Origin: an uncultured Planctomycetota bacterium
Lineage (GTDB): Bacteria > Planctomycetota > Brocadiia > CAIUPP01
Reading direction: 5' to 3'
Length of the DNA: 64,000 bases
Assembly (NCBI GenBank): GCA_903901045.1
Contig: CAIUPP010000120.1
Location: 47,763-111,762, forward strand
Below, in pieces: positions 29,897 through 39,797 of the stretch (the stretch's first letter is position 1; the number at the start of each line of letters is the position of its first letter). A model generated the notes under the pieces. The model made no database searches. It had not been told where the DNA came from and worked only from the letters and a program-made list of their open reading frames with translations. A program made the position numbers and the translations under genes.

Positions 29897-32616
29897 TCGG
29901 AGGATGCGGCGTAGTACATGCTATTGCGGAAGAGTTGGCGCATGACGTAGCGTGTGCGGTCGCTGGGCTTCCACCATGCCCAGCCGGAAAGCTCGGGATG
30001 CTGCGCCCACACCAGTCCCCGGCGCGCGCCGTAGTGGAAACTGCCCGAGATGGACAGCGCGGGAGCCATACCCAGGGTGGTGACCGAAACCATGTCGGCT
30101 CCCGGCGCGCCTGTGCGCAGGGGACTGCCGCACATATGCACGAAGCGCACGGCGGGCCGACCCTCTTCATCGCGGAAAGCGCCGGTGATGCCCGCCATGG
30201 CGGGATGACCGCCGCCGAGGCAAACGTCGGCGAGTTGCGTTCCGTTGAAGGTTGCGGGTGCGGTCTGGAACAGGCAGAGGTGCTGGGCCGGGTCGCCGGG
30301 GCCGCCCTCGTTCAAGCCGGCGCAAATGCCGACGAAGCCGCAACTGCTTCGGAGAACGCTGCGTATCCGGTTGCGCATGGCGAGAGGGTCCTTGTACTGC
30401 GGTGGGCCGCCCCCCGGCGCCCAGAAAACGGAGTACCCACCCTCTTCCAGTCTCCCATCAAGCAGCTCCTTCTCCATGAGCACGTCGAATGAGAGGCCGT
30501 ATTGATCGAACGTTTTGAAGTTCTTCCAATGATTGCGATGCGTCTCGCCAAGCAGCGCCAGTCGGTGCGTGCGCATGAAATCTTCCAGTTTCGTGCGATC
30601 CTCCGGTGAGTCCTCCCATGAGATCGGCGGGGCGGCCTGTTCGCGAAGGACCGCCAGGTTCAGCGCGGATTCAGCGCCGATGGAGAAGCCGCGCAACTCC
30701 ATCTCCAGTCCCTTCATGCCCGGCAGTGCGCCGAGGAGCATCCGGGTCAGAGGGTGCGTCGGGAGAGGGATGCCCCCCGCGGCGGCCAACTGGCCATCAA
30801 TGTAGAGTTCCACCGCCGCGTCGCCGGTGTCCGTCGCCCGCCAGGTGAGGCCGATATGCCGCCAGGTATCCCGCGTCCAGGTCGTTCGCTCATTAGCGTA
30901 AAGGACGCTCTCCTCGTTGGGGGAGAAACTCCGCAGGATGAGGAACTGGTCGCGCGGATCATAGTAGAGTTGCCACGTGTTCTCGCCGCCGTCCGACAAC
31001 CAGACGAGGTTGTGGGGATCGGGCGCGTCAATACTCAGGGTGTCCGTCTTCATCCAGAAACTCAGAGACCCCTTTGCGCCAAGATGGACGACGTTCCCGG
31101 GCTTCGCGATAGATCCGGTCTTACCGAGCGCCGATGGGCCAACGGGGATGCCGACCGCCTCCTGCAACGGGCCGGCGGAGTTTGCCGGGATGGAAACGCC
31201 GGCAGCGTGGTAAAGCAGCGCCTTGAAGAATGCGTAGCGCGCCGCGTTCTCGGCTGCGCCATTCACGCTTTCAAATGTCGGGTGCCAGAAGTACCAGCCG
31301 AAGGGCGCCGCGGCGGTCAGAACAACGCGTCCTTTGCCGGCCTTCGCGGCGACGGCGCATGGCAGGCCGGTCAGTGGCTCCGTTGCGGCTACCGATACGA
31401 TGTCCGATGGCGGCGCGTCGTACAGCGGTCCGCGCCGCGTCAGCAACTCCAGACGACCGTTGCACCCCGCCATCCAGTTCCCAGGAACCGCCTTCAAGAT
31501 AGTGGAATCGAGGTTCAATCGGATTTCCGTGGACCCTTCGCAGCCGGCGTTGCGCAGCCCGAACTTGACCAGGCCCAGGTCGCGCACCAGCGTGGCCGAC
31601 TTGCCGACGGCCAGCAGGCCGCCCCCCTTGAGAACGTATTCGGCGATGGCCTTGTCACGCGCGGGGTTCGGCGGCCAGAAGTCGTTATCCGGCAGGATCA
31701 GGGCCGCTGTCCCCCCCAGCGCGGCGGGGAGTTCGGCGTCGTTGACAACTCGGAAGTGCGCCAGCCCCATCGTTCTGAGTCCGCACGGCAACGAATACGT
31801 CAGCGCCCCCTCCGGCACGAGAAGGAGCACGCCGCCATCGGCGTCGATGGCGCCCTGCTCGGCTTCCGTGATGAACCCGAGCCGCCGGGCGGCGTCCACT
31901 TCGGGCTTCACCTGCGGCGCGCGGTTGACGTGGGGATACGCTGCGGCCGGGATCGGTCGATCATAGAAAGCCACCTCGCGGAGGTTCACATTTTCCGGGC
32001 CCACCAGAAAATTCAGCCGCCCCGCGGGAAAGGCGGGCACGATAGCGCGGTCGTAGGGCCGGTCGTTGATGGAGGTGCGCAGGTACATCCGCCCGTCGTC
32101 AAGGCGCTCCCATGAGAGCAGGACGCGCAGCCAGGAGCCTTCCGCTTCGTTGAGATACAGGTCGATGCCAAACTCATGCGGCGGCCGGGCGACTTTGAAG
32201 AACACTCTCCCAATCGTCACGCGCAGGACCGTCTGCCCAGTCGCATCCGTCACCCACAGGACCGGCTCGTCTTTCTCGTAGGAAGTCCGGGTCGAATAGG
32301 TGAACTCCAGCAGAATCGAGCCGCCGCTCGGGCGGAGCAGATCATCGCTCTCCCACGCGATGCGGCCGCCGGGACCGAAGGCCAGCATCTCCGGGGGGCG
32401 GTCGCCGCATGCCTCACAGCGGACCTCGCCGGAAAGTGCGGGGGAAATCCCGGTTGCTTGGATGACGGAGGCTTTATCGGGCAGGATACGCGCCAGAACA
32501 ACGGGAGGCATCTTCGCTCCTTTCATCTCGGATGACGTTTCACGGAGAGCCGAGCATCCGGAGGGCAGGGCCCACGCGCTCAATACGGCGATGGATAATA
32601 TCAGGCATTTTCGCAT
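29893..32616 (-). CDS. LamG-containing exported protein with amidotransferase-like domains
   Basis: 907 residues. N-terminal signal with a near-lipobox (SAWALPSGC; Pro at -3 is unusual). Two concanavalin-A-like folds are visible: about 75-225 (GGSILLEFTYSTRTSYEKDEPVL ... LREVAFYDRP) and about 515-660 (GSLSFWMKTDTLSIDAPDPHN ... LRGFSIGAES). Between them lies a GATase1-like segment (PDNDFWPPNPARDKAIAEYVLKGGGLLAVG), and at the end a second one (YSVFWAPGGGPPQYKD ... CGFVGICAGLNEG). Probably a cell-surface glycan-binding or processing protein. First gene of a minus-strand run; its stop overlaps the start of a small frameshifted ORF. Confidence 0.68.
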   Translation of the reverse strand: MRKCLILSIAVLSAWALPSGCSALRETSSEMKGAKMPPVVLARILPDKASVIQATGISPALSGEVRCEACGDRPPEMLAFGPGGRIAWESDDLLRPSGGSILLEFTYSTRTSYEKDEPVLWVTDATGQTVLRVTIGRVFFKVARPPHEFGIDLYLNEAEGSWLRVLLSWERLDDGRMYLRTSINDRPYDRAIVPAFPAGRLNFLVGPENVNLREVAFYDRPIPAAAYPHVNRAPQVKPEVDAARRLGFITEAEQGAIDADGGVLLLVPEGALTYSLPCGLRTMGLAHFRVVNDAELPAALGGTAALILPDNDFWPPNPARDKAIAEYVLKGGGLLAVGKSATLVRDLGLVKFGLRNAGCEGSTEIRLNLDSTILKAVPGNWMAGCNGRLELLTRRGPLYDAPPSDIVSVAATEPLTGLPCAVAAKAGKGRVVLTAAAPFGWYFWHPTFESVNGAAENAARYAFFKALLYHAAGVSIPANSAGPLQEAVGIPVGPSALGKTGSIAKPGNVVHLGAKGSLSFWMKTDTLSIDAPDPHNLVWLSDGGENTWQLYYDPRDQFLILRSFSPNEESVLYANERTTWTRDTWRHIGLTWRATDTGDAAVELYIDGQLAAAGGIPLPTHPLTRMLLGALPGMKGLEMELRGFSIGAESALNLAVLREQAAPPISWEDSPEDRTKLEDFMRTHRLALLGETHRNHWKNFKTFDQYGLSFDVLMEKELLDGRLEEGGYSVFWAPGGGPPQYKDPLAMRNRIRSVLRSSCGFVGICAGLNEGGPGDPAQHLCLFQTAPATFNGTQLADVCLGGGHPAMAGITGAFRDEEGRPAVRFVHMCGSPLRTGAPGADMVSVTTLGMAPALSISGSFHYGARRGLVWAQHPELSGWAWWKPSDRTRYVMRQLFRNSMYYAASSE

Positions 32617-32737
32617 CTGGAACGTTACCTCTCAACCAGAATATTGCGGAGGAAGGCCCCCTCTGTTCGAGGCAATCCAACGATTCTGTCATTTGTCGGA
32701 CCTTGTGGCGCGCGGCCCCGGGAGGTTGCCGGCGCCG

Positions 32738-33700
32738 TCAGCCGCTATCCCGGTCCATGCCCATCGTAATCGGATCCTGATAGGGGAAGATATCAGTCAA
32801 GTAGCTGCTATACGTCTGAATGGATTCTATGCGCGCCGAGTTCATTGTCTTCTTGAACTCGTCATAGTCCATCCCGTCGCCGGCCAGAATCGTGAGTATG
32901 GAGTTGCACCCCGAAGAGACCAAGGCGGTGAACCCGTCCTTGGTGACCTGGTGCATCCCTTCGCCGGTCCTGACCAGCCGCACTCTATGCGGGTCAACGG
33001 CTACGGTTGCGGTATGTTCGGGCTCCCAAACCGCGCGCAGGCCATCCATGAAATGGGCCATTGGCCGACCGGTCGGGGTCTTGAAAAGGAACAGAAATAC
33101 ATTCCGGTCGAGTGAGAGGCGCTCCGTGAACGTTGCCTTTGCCGGCCATCCGGACTGGGGAGAGAAATCCGCTCGGATATCGGCTGGACGCGCCAACCCC
33201 AGGCAAATGGGGATGAAGTTCGAGTACTTGGTCAGGCAGCCGCACCACTGCGTCCCGCAGGAGACCACTTGCAGTTGTTGGGGATCCCAGACAAAGCTGA
33301 TCGCCGGAAGCGCTCGCTTCAGGCCCTCGCTCCACAGACGCGCATTTTTGAATGACCACATTTCATAAGCCGACCATGCTTGAATCACGCTCGTGACGGC
33401 TCCGCCGGGCTGGCGGCCCCGCTCGGACATCGTGCGCAGCAAATCCCTTCCGAGCAAGGCCACGGTTTCCGGGCTTGAGTCATACGGGTCGATGATACAG
33501 CGTTCCCCGAAATGCTTCAGGCCCAGAGTCTTCAGCTCATCCTTCTCCTTGGGCGCAAGGGACAGGATGCAGAGGGCGCTTTCCTGGTTCGGCGCTTCCT
33601 GCTGCATCCACTGCTCCCATTTGCCGAGATACTCCGTTCGTTCTTCAGCAATGCGAGGCAGGGCGTGGACAAAGAGCAACAACTTGGATAGCACTCTCAT
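32738..33700 (-). CDS. Uncharacterised protein beside glycosidase genes
   Basis: 320 residues starting MRVLSKLLLFVHALPRIAEE, which has only a weak hydrophobic stretch, so export is uncertain. No domain is recognised. There are ten cysteines or so, including a cluster CGTQWCGC near residue 150. The C-terminal segment contains KDGFTALVSSGCNSILTILAGDG and DIFPYQDPITMGMDRDSG. GGAAGGGATTGGCTT precedes ATG 33700; the longer frame (33754) is less likely. On the minus strand between the GH36-like and LamG genes, so probably part of the same pathway. Confidence 0.5.
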   Translation of the reverse strand: MRVLSKLLLFVHALPRIAEERTEYLGKWEQWMQQEAPNQESALCILSLAPKEKDELKTLGLKHFGERCIIDPYDSSPETVALLGRDLLRTMSERGRQPGGAVTSVIQAWSAYEMWSFKNARLWSEGLKRALPAISFVWDPQQLQVVSCGTQWCGCLTKYSNFIPICLGLARPADIRADFSPQSGWPAKATFTERLSLDRNVFLFLFKTPTGRPMAHFMDGLRAVWEPEHTATVAVDPHRVRLVRTGEGMHQVTKDGFTALVSSGCNSILTILAGDGMDYDEFKKTMNSARIESIQTYSSYLTDIFPYQDPITMGMDRDSG

Positions 33701-33836
33701 AAGCCAATCCCTTCCTGCCTTGTGCGATGTCGATAGCTGGGCGCATTTCCCCAAATGGCCAACGATCCGCGATCCTCACAGGCCAAACAGCCGGCGTCTT
33801 GCCTTTCAAGTTTGGCAACGCCGGCCGAGCTTCATC

Positions 33837-35312
33837 TTATTGATCTGCCCCCACAACGTGCGGGGCCTTGCGCCATGCGCGTGATATTTTCCTCAGTGTG
33901 GCGAGCCGCACCGGCGGGGCGACCGGCTCCGCGTCGAACGAGCGGACGAAGCGCTCGGAGTAGAAGAGGCAGGGCACGCCGATCCTGTGGCTGTTGGAGG
34001 TGTACCTAAGCCACTTGCCGAAGTCATACGGTATCCAGTCGTCCGCATCAACCAGATGGTGGGGCAATGTCGCGCGAGCGAGGTCTGCGCGCGCTTTCAT
34101 TGCGGCGATCACGTCCCCTTTCACCGCGCCGGTGTCGTGCAGGCGGACCATGTCGAACGTGTCATGGAAGTAGGGGTGGACGGAACTGCTGGTGACCAGC
34201 GCGTCGGACTTCGCGGCCTTGGCGGCCCGGTAGAGGGTCTTCTGCAGGAGGTAAAGCAATTCGCAACCCCAGGCGCGGACGTGGAGGCGGATGAGGGGGT
34301 GGGGGTCCGCAATTGCCCGGTTGCGGCCGAAATGCTCGTAGGAGCGGGCGCCGCGTTCGCAGGGAATGCAGGAGAGCATGTCCACCTTGAAACCATCCGC
34401 GTCGAACCCGTCCGGGGAGAGCAGATGGCGCACCTGGGCGGCGAGGAACCGCCGGTAGGCCGGGTGCGTCGGATCCGCCGCCAGGCGTTTCTTGCCTGCA
34501 AAGGCGCACCAGGCGTCGGGCAAGCCATCGTGGTACCAGAGCGGCGTCCAGAGCAGAACGCGCCGCCCCTTCTCATGCTGCCCAGCGATGAATCCTTTCA
34601 GATCAGGCCATTGCGCCGGGTGCGGTTTCCATACGCCGCCGGGAGACCAGCCGCCATCAACGATCACCGTGCCGAACGGAACACCCGCTTCGTCCAGACG
34701 GCGGATCCAACGCTCGTAAAGCCCCTGAATGCAGTAGGCCAGGCACCGGGATTCGAGGCCCGGTCCCTCCAACGCCAGCGACATGCCGACCTGGTCCCCC
34801 CAGCCGCAATAGGTCGGGCGGCTCCACCAGGCAGGCGTTTTCCGGGCACGGGCTTTGTACGCCGCGGGATATAGACGAGCCAGTCCGCGTCGAAGGAGCG
34901 CGTAGCGATCTTCTCCGGCTGCGCCCGCGATGACGCGCGCGCGAATGTGCTTCGCGGCTGCGGGAAGGGGAGTGTGGCCTTCGAGATCCACCCGCACGCG
35001 GACGCCCCTTGAAGTCACGTCGAACGCGGCGTAGTTCCATCGATGCCAGCCGGCTTCAGCCTGCACTCCGATGAAGGCGCGGTGCGTCCCACTCTCCACC
35101 ACCACGGCATACGGCGATGGGCTGAAACGCGCCCCCGCCTCCGCGGTGTCTTTCGTGCCGATGCGGATTGTTCCCGGCGCGGGATAGGGCGCGGTGCGGT
35201 GCTCGATGGAGGGCGCAGGGCACCAGACGCGCTTCGGCGCGAATCCGATGGCGGCTGCGAAAATGTTCAACACCAATTCATCGTCCCGTTTGCGACGGAC
35301 GGCGCCTGTCAA
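33837..35312 (-). CDS. Clan GH-D (GH36/GH31-like) alpha-glycosidase, TTG start
   Basis: 491 residues, cytoplasmic by absence of a signal. A beta-domain of about 165 residues precedes a TIM barrel with YCGWGDQVGMSL, VPFGTVIVDGGWSPGG, RVLLWTPLWYHDG and the nucleophile strand DGFDADGFKVDMLSC (the K-x-D of GH27/36/31), then VRLHDTGAVKGD in place of the acid/base strand. Likely an alpha-galactosidase-type enzyme; substrate unknown. The TTG at 35312 has GGAGG seven bases upstream and the overlapping ATG is out of frame. It follows the 35340 gene by 27 bp. Confidence 0.72.
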   Translation of the reverse strand: MTGAVRRKRDDELVLNIFAAAIGFAPKRVWCPAPSIEHRTAPYPAPGTIRIGTKDTAEAGARFSPSPYAVVVESGTHRAFIGVQAEAGWHRWNYAAFDVTSRGVRVRVDLEGHTPLPAAAKHIRARVIAGAAGEDRYALLRRGLARLYPAAYKARARKTPAWWSRPTYCGWGDQVGMSLALEGPGLESRCLAYCIQGLYERWIRRLDEAGVPFGTVIVDGGWSPGGVWKPHPAQWPDLKGFIAGQHEKGRRVLLWTPLWYHDGLPDAWCAFAGKKRLAADPTHPAYRRFLAAQVRHLLSPDGFDADGFKVDMLSCIPCERGARSYEHFGRNRAIADPHPLIRLHVRAWGCELLYLLQKTLYRAAKAAKSDALVTSSSVHPYFHDTFDMVRLHDTGAVKGDVIAAMKARADLARATLPHHLVDADDWIPYDFGKWLRYTSNSHRIGVPCLFYSERFVRSFDAEPVAPPVRLATLRKISRAWRKAPHVVGADQ

Positions 35313-35339
35313 GGTTCATCCTCCGTTAAGGTTGGCTCA

Positions 35340-38300
35340 TCAAGGAGCGGCGGGCTCGGCCGGTTGAACGACAAAGCGCGTTTCGGCCTTCACGCCGGAG
35401 GCCGCGTCGGTGACGGCGCACTTCCATTCCCCCGCTGCGGCGTCGAGCGCCAGGGGAACGGCAACCGTCGCGGACCCCTTGGGCGCGTTGACATTCATGG
35501 TATGGACCAGCACAAGCGCGCCCTTGGGGTCCATCACCTCGACGTGATATACCCGGCGCTGCGCTTTTGCCGCAGGGGTGGCGTTGCTCATGGAGAGCAA
35601 AAGCACGGTCCCCGGTTTCACTGTGGTCTTGTCAAACGCGGCCGCGATCTTCTCGACCTTGTCGGGGAGCAAAGCCAGGATCGCCGGTTCTCCTTCGGTC
35701 AGCGTCATCTTGATTGCATCCGTTCGCCCGGCATACTTGCCCTGGCGGACGTCATAGACGTGGCCGGTCGCCGGGAGATGAACCGTGACCTCATTGGACG
35801 CACGTTCTTTGGAGTCGAGCGCCTGCGACAGCCCGGTCCAGAGCATGACATACTCGCCCTCGCCGTCGGAGTAGCGAATGACCTCCGCGTTGACCTGCCT
35901 CTGGTTCGGAGGCGTGGCGTTCTCGATGACGATAACCGGTTTCAGGCCCGCCAGGGAAAGAATCCCCTGGTAGAGGGATTGGCTGTTGATGCGCCGCTCC
36001 CCCTTGGCGCGCGTGACCGTGCCCACCTCGCCATTGGCGCCGCCGGCGCGGAAGATATCGTAATCCGTGAAGAGCAGATTGGTGAAGAGGGCCTGTCCTT
36101 TTCCATCGGCCTTTCGGATGAGAGCCGGCTTGTCGGGACCGAAGTGCGCCAGCGCTTCGCCGCCAGCGATGACGATGCCGCTCTCGGCGTGGATGGCCTG
36201 CTGCTCGCCGAAGGTCCGTCCGGTGAGTTTGACCCTTTCTGGAAGAGTGATCGGCAATAATGAGAGGTCGGAGGCGGGCTTGTCGCGCGCGATGCCGAAG
36301 AGATCGTCCAGCACTCCCTTGCCGCGCGGCTTTCCATGGCCGTCAAAGAGTCCGGTCCAGGCGTCCCCCATCACCGTTCCGCCCGCGGCCACAAAGGCCC
36401 GAATCTGTTCGGCTTCCTTGTCCGAGATTGCTGTGGACATCGGGAGAATGAGCAGATGGAAGCCCTCCTTTTGCAAAACGCCCTTCTCGATCTCCTCGTA
36501 GGAGACATAGCGGAACTCGTAACCGCAATCGGTGAGCAGGCTGGTCAGGCCGGTCTGGTTCGCCTCAAAGAGGTTCAAGTCGAGCTTCGGCACGAGGCCG
36601 AGAGTCGCCACATGGGCGCTGACCTGCGAGTAGTGAATGGCGATGGGGTCGCTCAGGCGTTTGGCCCCTTTGAGCAGCGTGGAGAGTCCGCGCTGCGTTT
36701 CCCGGTAGACCCGCGCCATATCGCGCGCTCCCGGCGCTTCGGTGTAGTCCGGCATGAAGGGGCCGAAGTCGGCGTAGTACGCGTAGTTCGCGTAAGCGTC
36801 GAAATCGCTTGCGAGCGCCTCCCAGACAAGCTCGCCGGCGGGTTCGCGAAAATTCGAGGTGTAGCCGCGCCACATCGTGACGAAGTCCTGCGGCGTCTGG
36901 AAGGACTGACTCTGGCGCGGCATGACTCCGCCGTAGTTGGCGATCATGTGGCTGGCATTCATGAGGCGCCAATAATCGTAGGCGGTATAGCCGTTTGCGG
37001 AGCGCGTGCCGGACATGCCGACGCGCGCGCCGGGGAACTGCTTTCGAGCGGACTGCTCACAGAACGTCAGGTAGTCCGCCAGCTTCCACTCGTTGAACCG
37101 CCATGCGTCGACGAGCGGCGACTTGTTTGTGCGAGCGGCCGCGTCTTTCGCCAGGATCGGCTCCACTTCGCTCCAGGCCTTGTAGGTCGTTTCCCATTCG
37201 CGGTTCAATGCTTCAATTATGGCGTAATCCCTCTTCAGGAATTCCCGGAAGCCGGCCAGGCAGGTGGGGGAGTGGCAGAGGTCCTCACCCGGCTCCTTGG
37301 CCCACAGGTAGGACATGTACTCCCATTCGTCCGTCGCGATGATGCCGAACGGTTCCTCCTGGCGGCAGAGGGGGCCGATCTGCGCGAAGTATTCCTCCGC
37401 CTTGGCGCGTGTTGCGGGGTCCGTCAGGCAGGGCTGGCGCACCTTCACCTGGCGTGGGGCGTGGGAATTGAAGCCGGGGACGTCGCACCAGAAGAACATG
37501 TCAATGTCGGAGGCCTCCATGCGCGCCTCGTTGCCGGGCCACGCTCCGGAAATGACCCCCGTCATCCCCAGTTCCGCATCGAGCCAGGGGATGCCGCCGT
37601 AAAGCAGATAGGAGAAATCGCGGTTGCGGTGCAGCGCGACCATCAGAGGCTTGCGAACGGTCTGAACGACGTCGTTGCCGCGCACGGTCTTGAGCGTCAA
37701 CTCCAGAACGCGCGTCAGGGCGTTGGCGACAGGTGCTTCCACCCGCGCGCTCTTGGCGTTCGCCTCCAGGGGCACGGAGCCGCGGGCCAGGAGCCGGCTG
37801 AACAGGTCGCGGAGTTCCCAATCGATACGCGCGTTCTGTGTCTCGCCATCCACGGTGGCCGTGCAGACCGCCGTGTTCCCGTTCTCATAGGAATCCTTGT
37901 CCAGAGCCATGCCGCGAATCGTCGGATTGGAGATGACGCGGACAAAGGCGCTATCCCATTCGATGGCTCGGTTCTGCTCATCGTAGAGCTGGGCGTCCAC
38001 AGAATAATATCCACGCGGCAGCCCCGGGAGTTTCACGGAGACCTTGTTGACGCCCGGCGCCAGGGTGACGCGCTGAGTACTGCGGGTCAACTCAGGGTAG
38101 GTGGCGCGGCCTATTTCCACCGTGCCGAGACGTTTATTCTCGAACATATCCCAGGCGGCGGAGGTGTCCCGCACGACCACGTCCAGGCGGGCGTTGAAAG
38201 GGGCCTCCCGTTTCGAGGTGATCATGATGTCCGCCGGCCTGTCCGCATGCATGGCGGGGATACCATCCCCATCCGCCAGCGCCACGACACTGACGTCCGG

Positions 38301-39728
38301 CTCCTTCTTCGCGGCCCAGAGGACCATGCGTGTCAGGAGCGCAAAATGGAACTCCTCGTCGCCGGCATAATATATGGGAATGAGAGCGGAGTAGCGGCGA
38401 TGGTGGTCATTGCAGGAGGTGCCAATCACTCGCCCCTGTCCGTTGGTCGCCATCGAGTACACGTTGCTGTAGCTGCCGCCCAACATGGAGGAGAGCGGCG
38501 TAAGCGGTGGGCCGTTGCGCAGGAAGGGAGGGGGATCCACCCGCTGTTTGAGCAGTTCGACCAGCCGTTCCTCCTTGGGATCCATCCCGGGCCACACCAG
38601 CCCCATCCCTCCGGCCACCTTGTCGGAGAGGAGCTTCCATGTGTCGTCGGGGAACCACTTGGAGGAGAGCGCACCGAGGATGACGACCTCAGGATTCTTC
38701 GCCAGCTTGGCGGCGATCATCTCCTTCTCGTAATCGGCCATCTTGCCGAAGCTCCCGCGCGTGTCGCCGCCGGTGGTGAGCGGCACGACGTCGTATTCCA
38801 CGTCCAGCCGCTGCGCCAGTTCGACCGTCTCCCGCAGGCGGGTCCAGTCCTCCAGCACGAGGATCCTCGTCTTGCCGCGATAGTACGGGTTGGCCCAGGG
38901 GATGTGCGGCGTCACCACCTGGCGGGTGGGGACGTAATCGCTGCGCGGGCCGTCTCCGTATGAAGACAGAATCGTCGGTTCAGCGGCCGGCGGCGTGAAC
39001 GTTGCGGCGCGGAAATTGTCCGAGATGCGGAACTCGTCCAGCAGCACGGTGGACTTGTTGGCGAACTCCGAGCCCAGCATCAGTTGAAGCGGGGGACATG
39101 CCTCGATAAGGCTCTTCAACGCCTTGATGTCCTCCGGCTTGTACGTGGTGCGAACGGACTCGCGCCCGTCATACAGCAGGCGGGCATCTCCGGCCTCCAC
39201 ATCCCAACTCGCCACGACGTGAAGCCACTTGCCGGCCGGAACATGTCCGCCCCACAGTAAGACGCCCCCGTTGACTCCCGCATCAGTATACAACTGACGC
39301 CAAATCAACAAGTCCTTCTCCAGAATCAGCTCGATGCACCACGATCTCCCGGCCTCCCAGCCGCCGGAGTGGAACAGATAGCGGCGGCCGCCCCAACTGG
39401 AGTGGTCAAAGTCGGCATCCATGAGCCAGAAATCCAGCGTGCCCTTGAGCGGGTTGATGTTGCCTGTGGGGGAGTAGTAGACGATCGGCCCCGGTATCAT
39501 CAGCGCGCTGCCGAACTTGCCGTCAGTGAAGACCGGCTTCGAGCCATCGAACTTGGCTGGCTTCGGATTGCCCTTGGCGAAGTCCGCGTCCATGCCCGGG
39601 CCGTTCAGGTGAGCCAGGAAGAGCGTGTGATCATCCTGCGGCGTCGGCCCGGCGGGAATCGTTTCTGCGGCGGCCGGTGAGGCCATCCAGACGGCGAGGA
39701 GCAGAAGGGCGATCCAGGAACGTTGCAT
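35340..39728 (-). CDS. Giant secreted LamG-GH42-like beta-galactosidase
   Basis: 1462 residues. Signal peptide MQRSWIALLLLAVWMASPAA. Domains: LamG (about 30-235; GTLDFWLMDADFDHSSWGG ... LLDEFRISDN), a GATase-like domain (about 270-490; ILVLEDWTRLRETVELAQRL), beta linkers (500-690), a GH42-type barrel (about 700-1000; GIIATDEWEYMSYLW and SPTCLAGFREFLKRDYAIIEALN, where GH42 has SPxxxxxFRxWLxxRYxxxxxLN), a trimerisation-like domain (1080-1200; AEQIRAFVAAGGTVMGD) and C-terminal Ig-like beta domains. Probably cuts beta-galactosides or related bonds outside the cytoplasm. AAGGAGAGGAC precedes ATG 39728. Heads a minus-strand run with the GH36-like gene. Confidence 0.78.
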   Translation of the reverse strand: MQRSWIALLLLAVWMASPAAAETIPAGPTPQDDHTLFLAHLNGPGMDADFAKGNPKPAKFDGSKPVFTDGKFGSALMIPGPIVYYSPTGNINPLKGTLDFWLMDADFDHSSWGGRRYLFHSGGWEAGRSWCIELILEKDLLIWRQLYTDAGVNGGVLLWGGHVPAGKWLHVVASWDVEAGDARLLYDGRESVRTTYKPEDIKALKSLIEACPPLQLMLGSEFANKSTVLLDEFRISDNFRAATFTPPAAEPTILSSYGDGPRSDYVPTRQVVTPHIPWANPYYRGKTRILVLEDWTRLRETVELAQRLDVEYDVVPLTTGGDTRGSFGKMADYEKEMIAAKLAKNPEVVILGALSSKWFPDDTWKLLSDKVAGGMGLVWPGMDPKEERLVELLKQRVDPPPFLRNGPPLTPLSSMLGGSYSNVYSMATNGQGRVIGTSCNDHHRRYSALIPIYYAGDEEFHFALLTRMVLWAAKKEPDVSVVALADGDGIPAMHADRPADIMITSKREAPFNARLDVVVRDTSAAWDMFENKRLGTVEIGRATYPELTRSTQRVTLAPGVNKVSVKLPGLPRGYYSVDAQLYDEQNRAIEWDSAFVRVISNPTIRGMALDKDSYENGNTAVCTATVDGETQNARIDWELRDLFSRLLARGSVPLEANAKSARVEAPVANALTRVLELTLKTVRGNDVVQTVRKPLMVALHRNRDFSYLLYGGIPWLDAELGMTGVISGAWPGNEARMEASDIDMFFWCDVPGFNSHAPRQVKVRQPCLTDPATRAKAEEYFAQIGPLCRQEEPFGIIATDEWEYMSYLWAKEPGEDLCHSPTCLAGFREFLKRDYAIIEALNREWETTYKAWSEVEPILAKDAAARTNKSPLVDAWRFNEWKLADYLTFCEQSARKQFPGARVGMSGTRSANGYTAYDYWRLMNASHMIANYGGVMPRQSQSFQTPQDFVTMWRGYTSNFREPAGELVWEALASDFDAYANYAYYADFGPFMPDYTEAPGARDMARVYRETQRGLSTLLKGAKRLSDPIAIHYSQVSAHVATLGLVPKLDLNLFEANQTGLTSLLTDCGYEFRYVSYEEIEKGVLQKEGFHLLILPMSTAISDKEAEQIRAFVAAGGTVMGDAWTGLFDGHGKPRGKGVLDDLFGIARDKPASDLSLLPITLPERVKLTGRTFGEQQAIHAESGIVIAGGEALAHFGPDKPALIRKADGKGQALFTNLLFTDYDIFRAGGANGEVGTVTRAKGERRINSQSLYQGILSLAGLKPVIVIENATPPNQRQVNAEVIRYSDGEGEYVMLWTGLSQALDSKERASNEVTVHLPATGHVYDVRQGKYAGRTDAIKMTLTEGEPAILALLPDKVEKIAAAFDKTTVKPGTVLLLSMSNATPAAKAQRRVYHVEVMDPKGALVLVHTMNVNAPKGSATVAVPLALDAAAGEWKCAVTDAASGVKAETRFVVQPAEPAAP

Positions 39729-39797
39729 GTCCTCTCCTTCAAGGTTCAGCATGAGAAGAAATTGTCATTGCTCGTTTGACGGCATTCAGCGATTCAT

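Noticed and set aside
36336..38963. 875-codon frame antisense to the GH42-like gene
   Set aside because: Shadow of a well-supported coding strand; low-complexity composition and no start signal.
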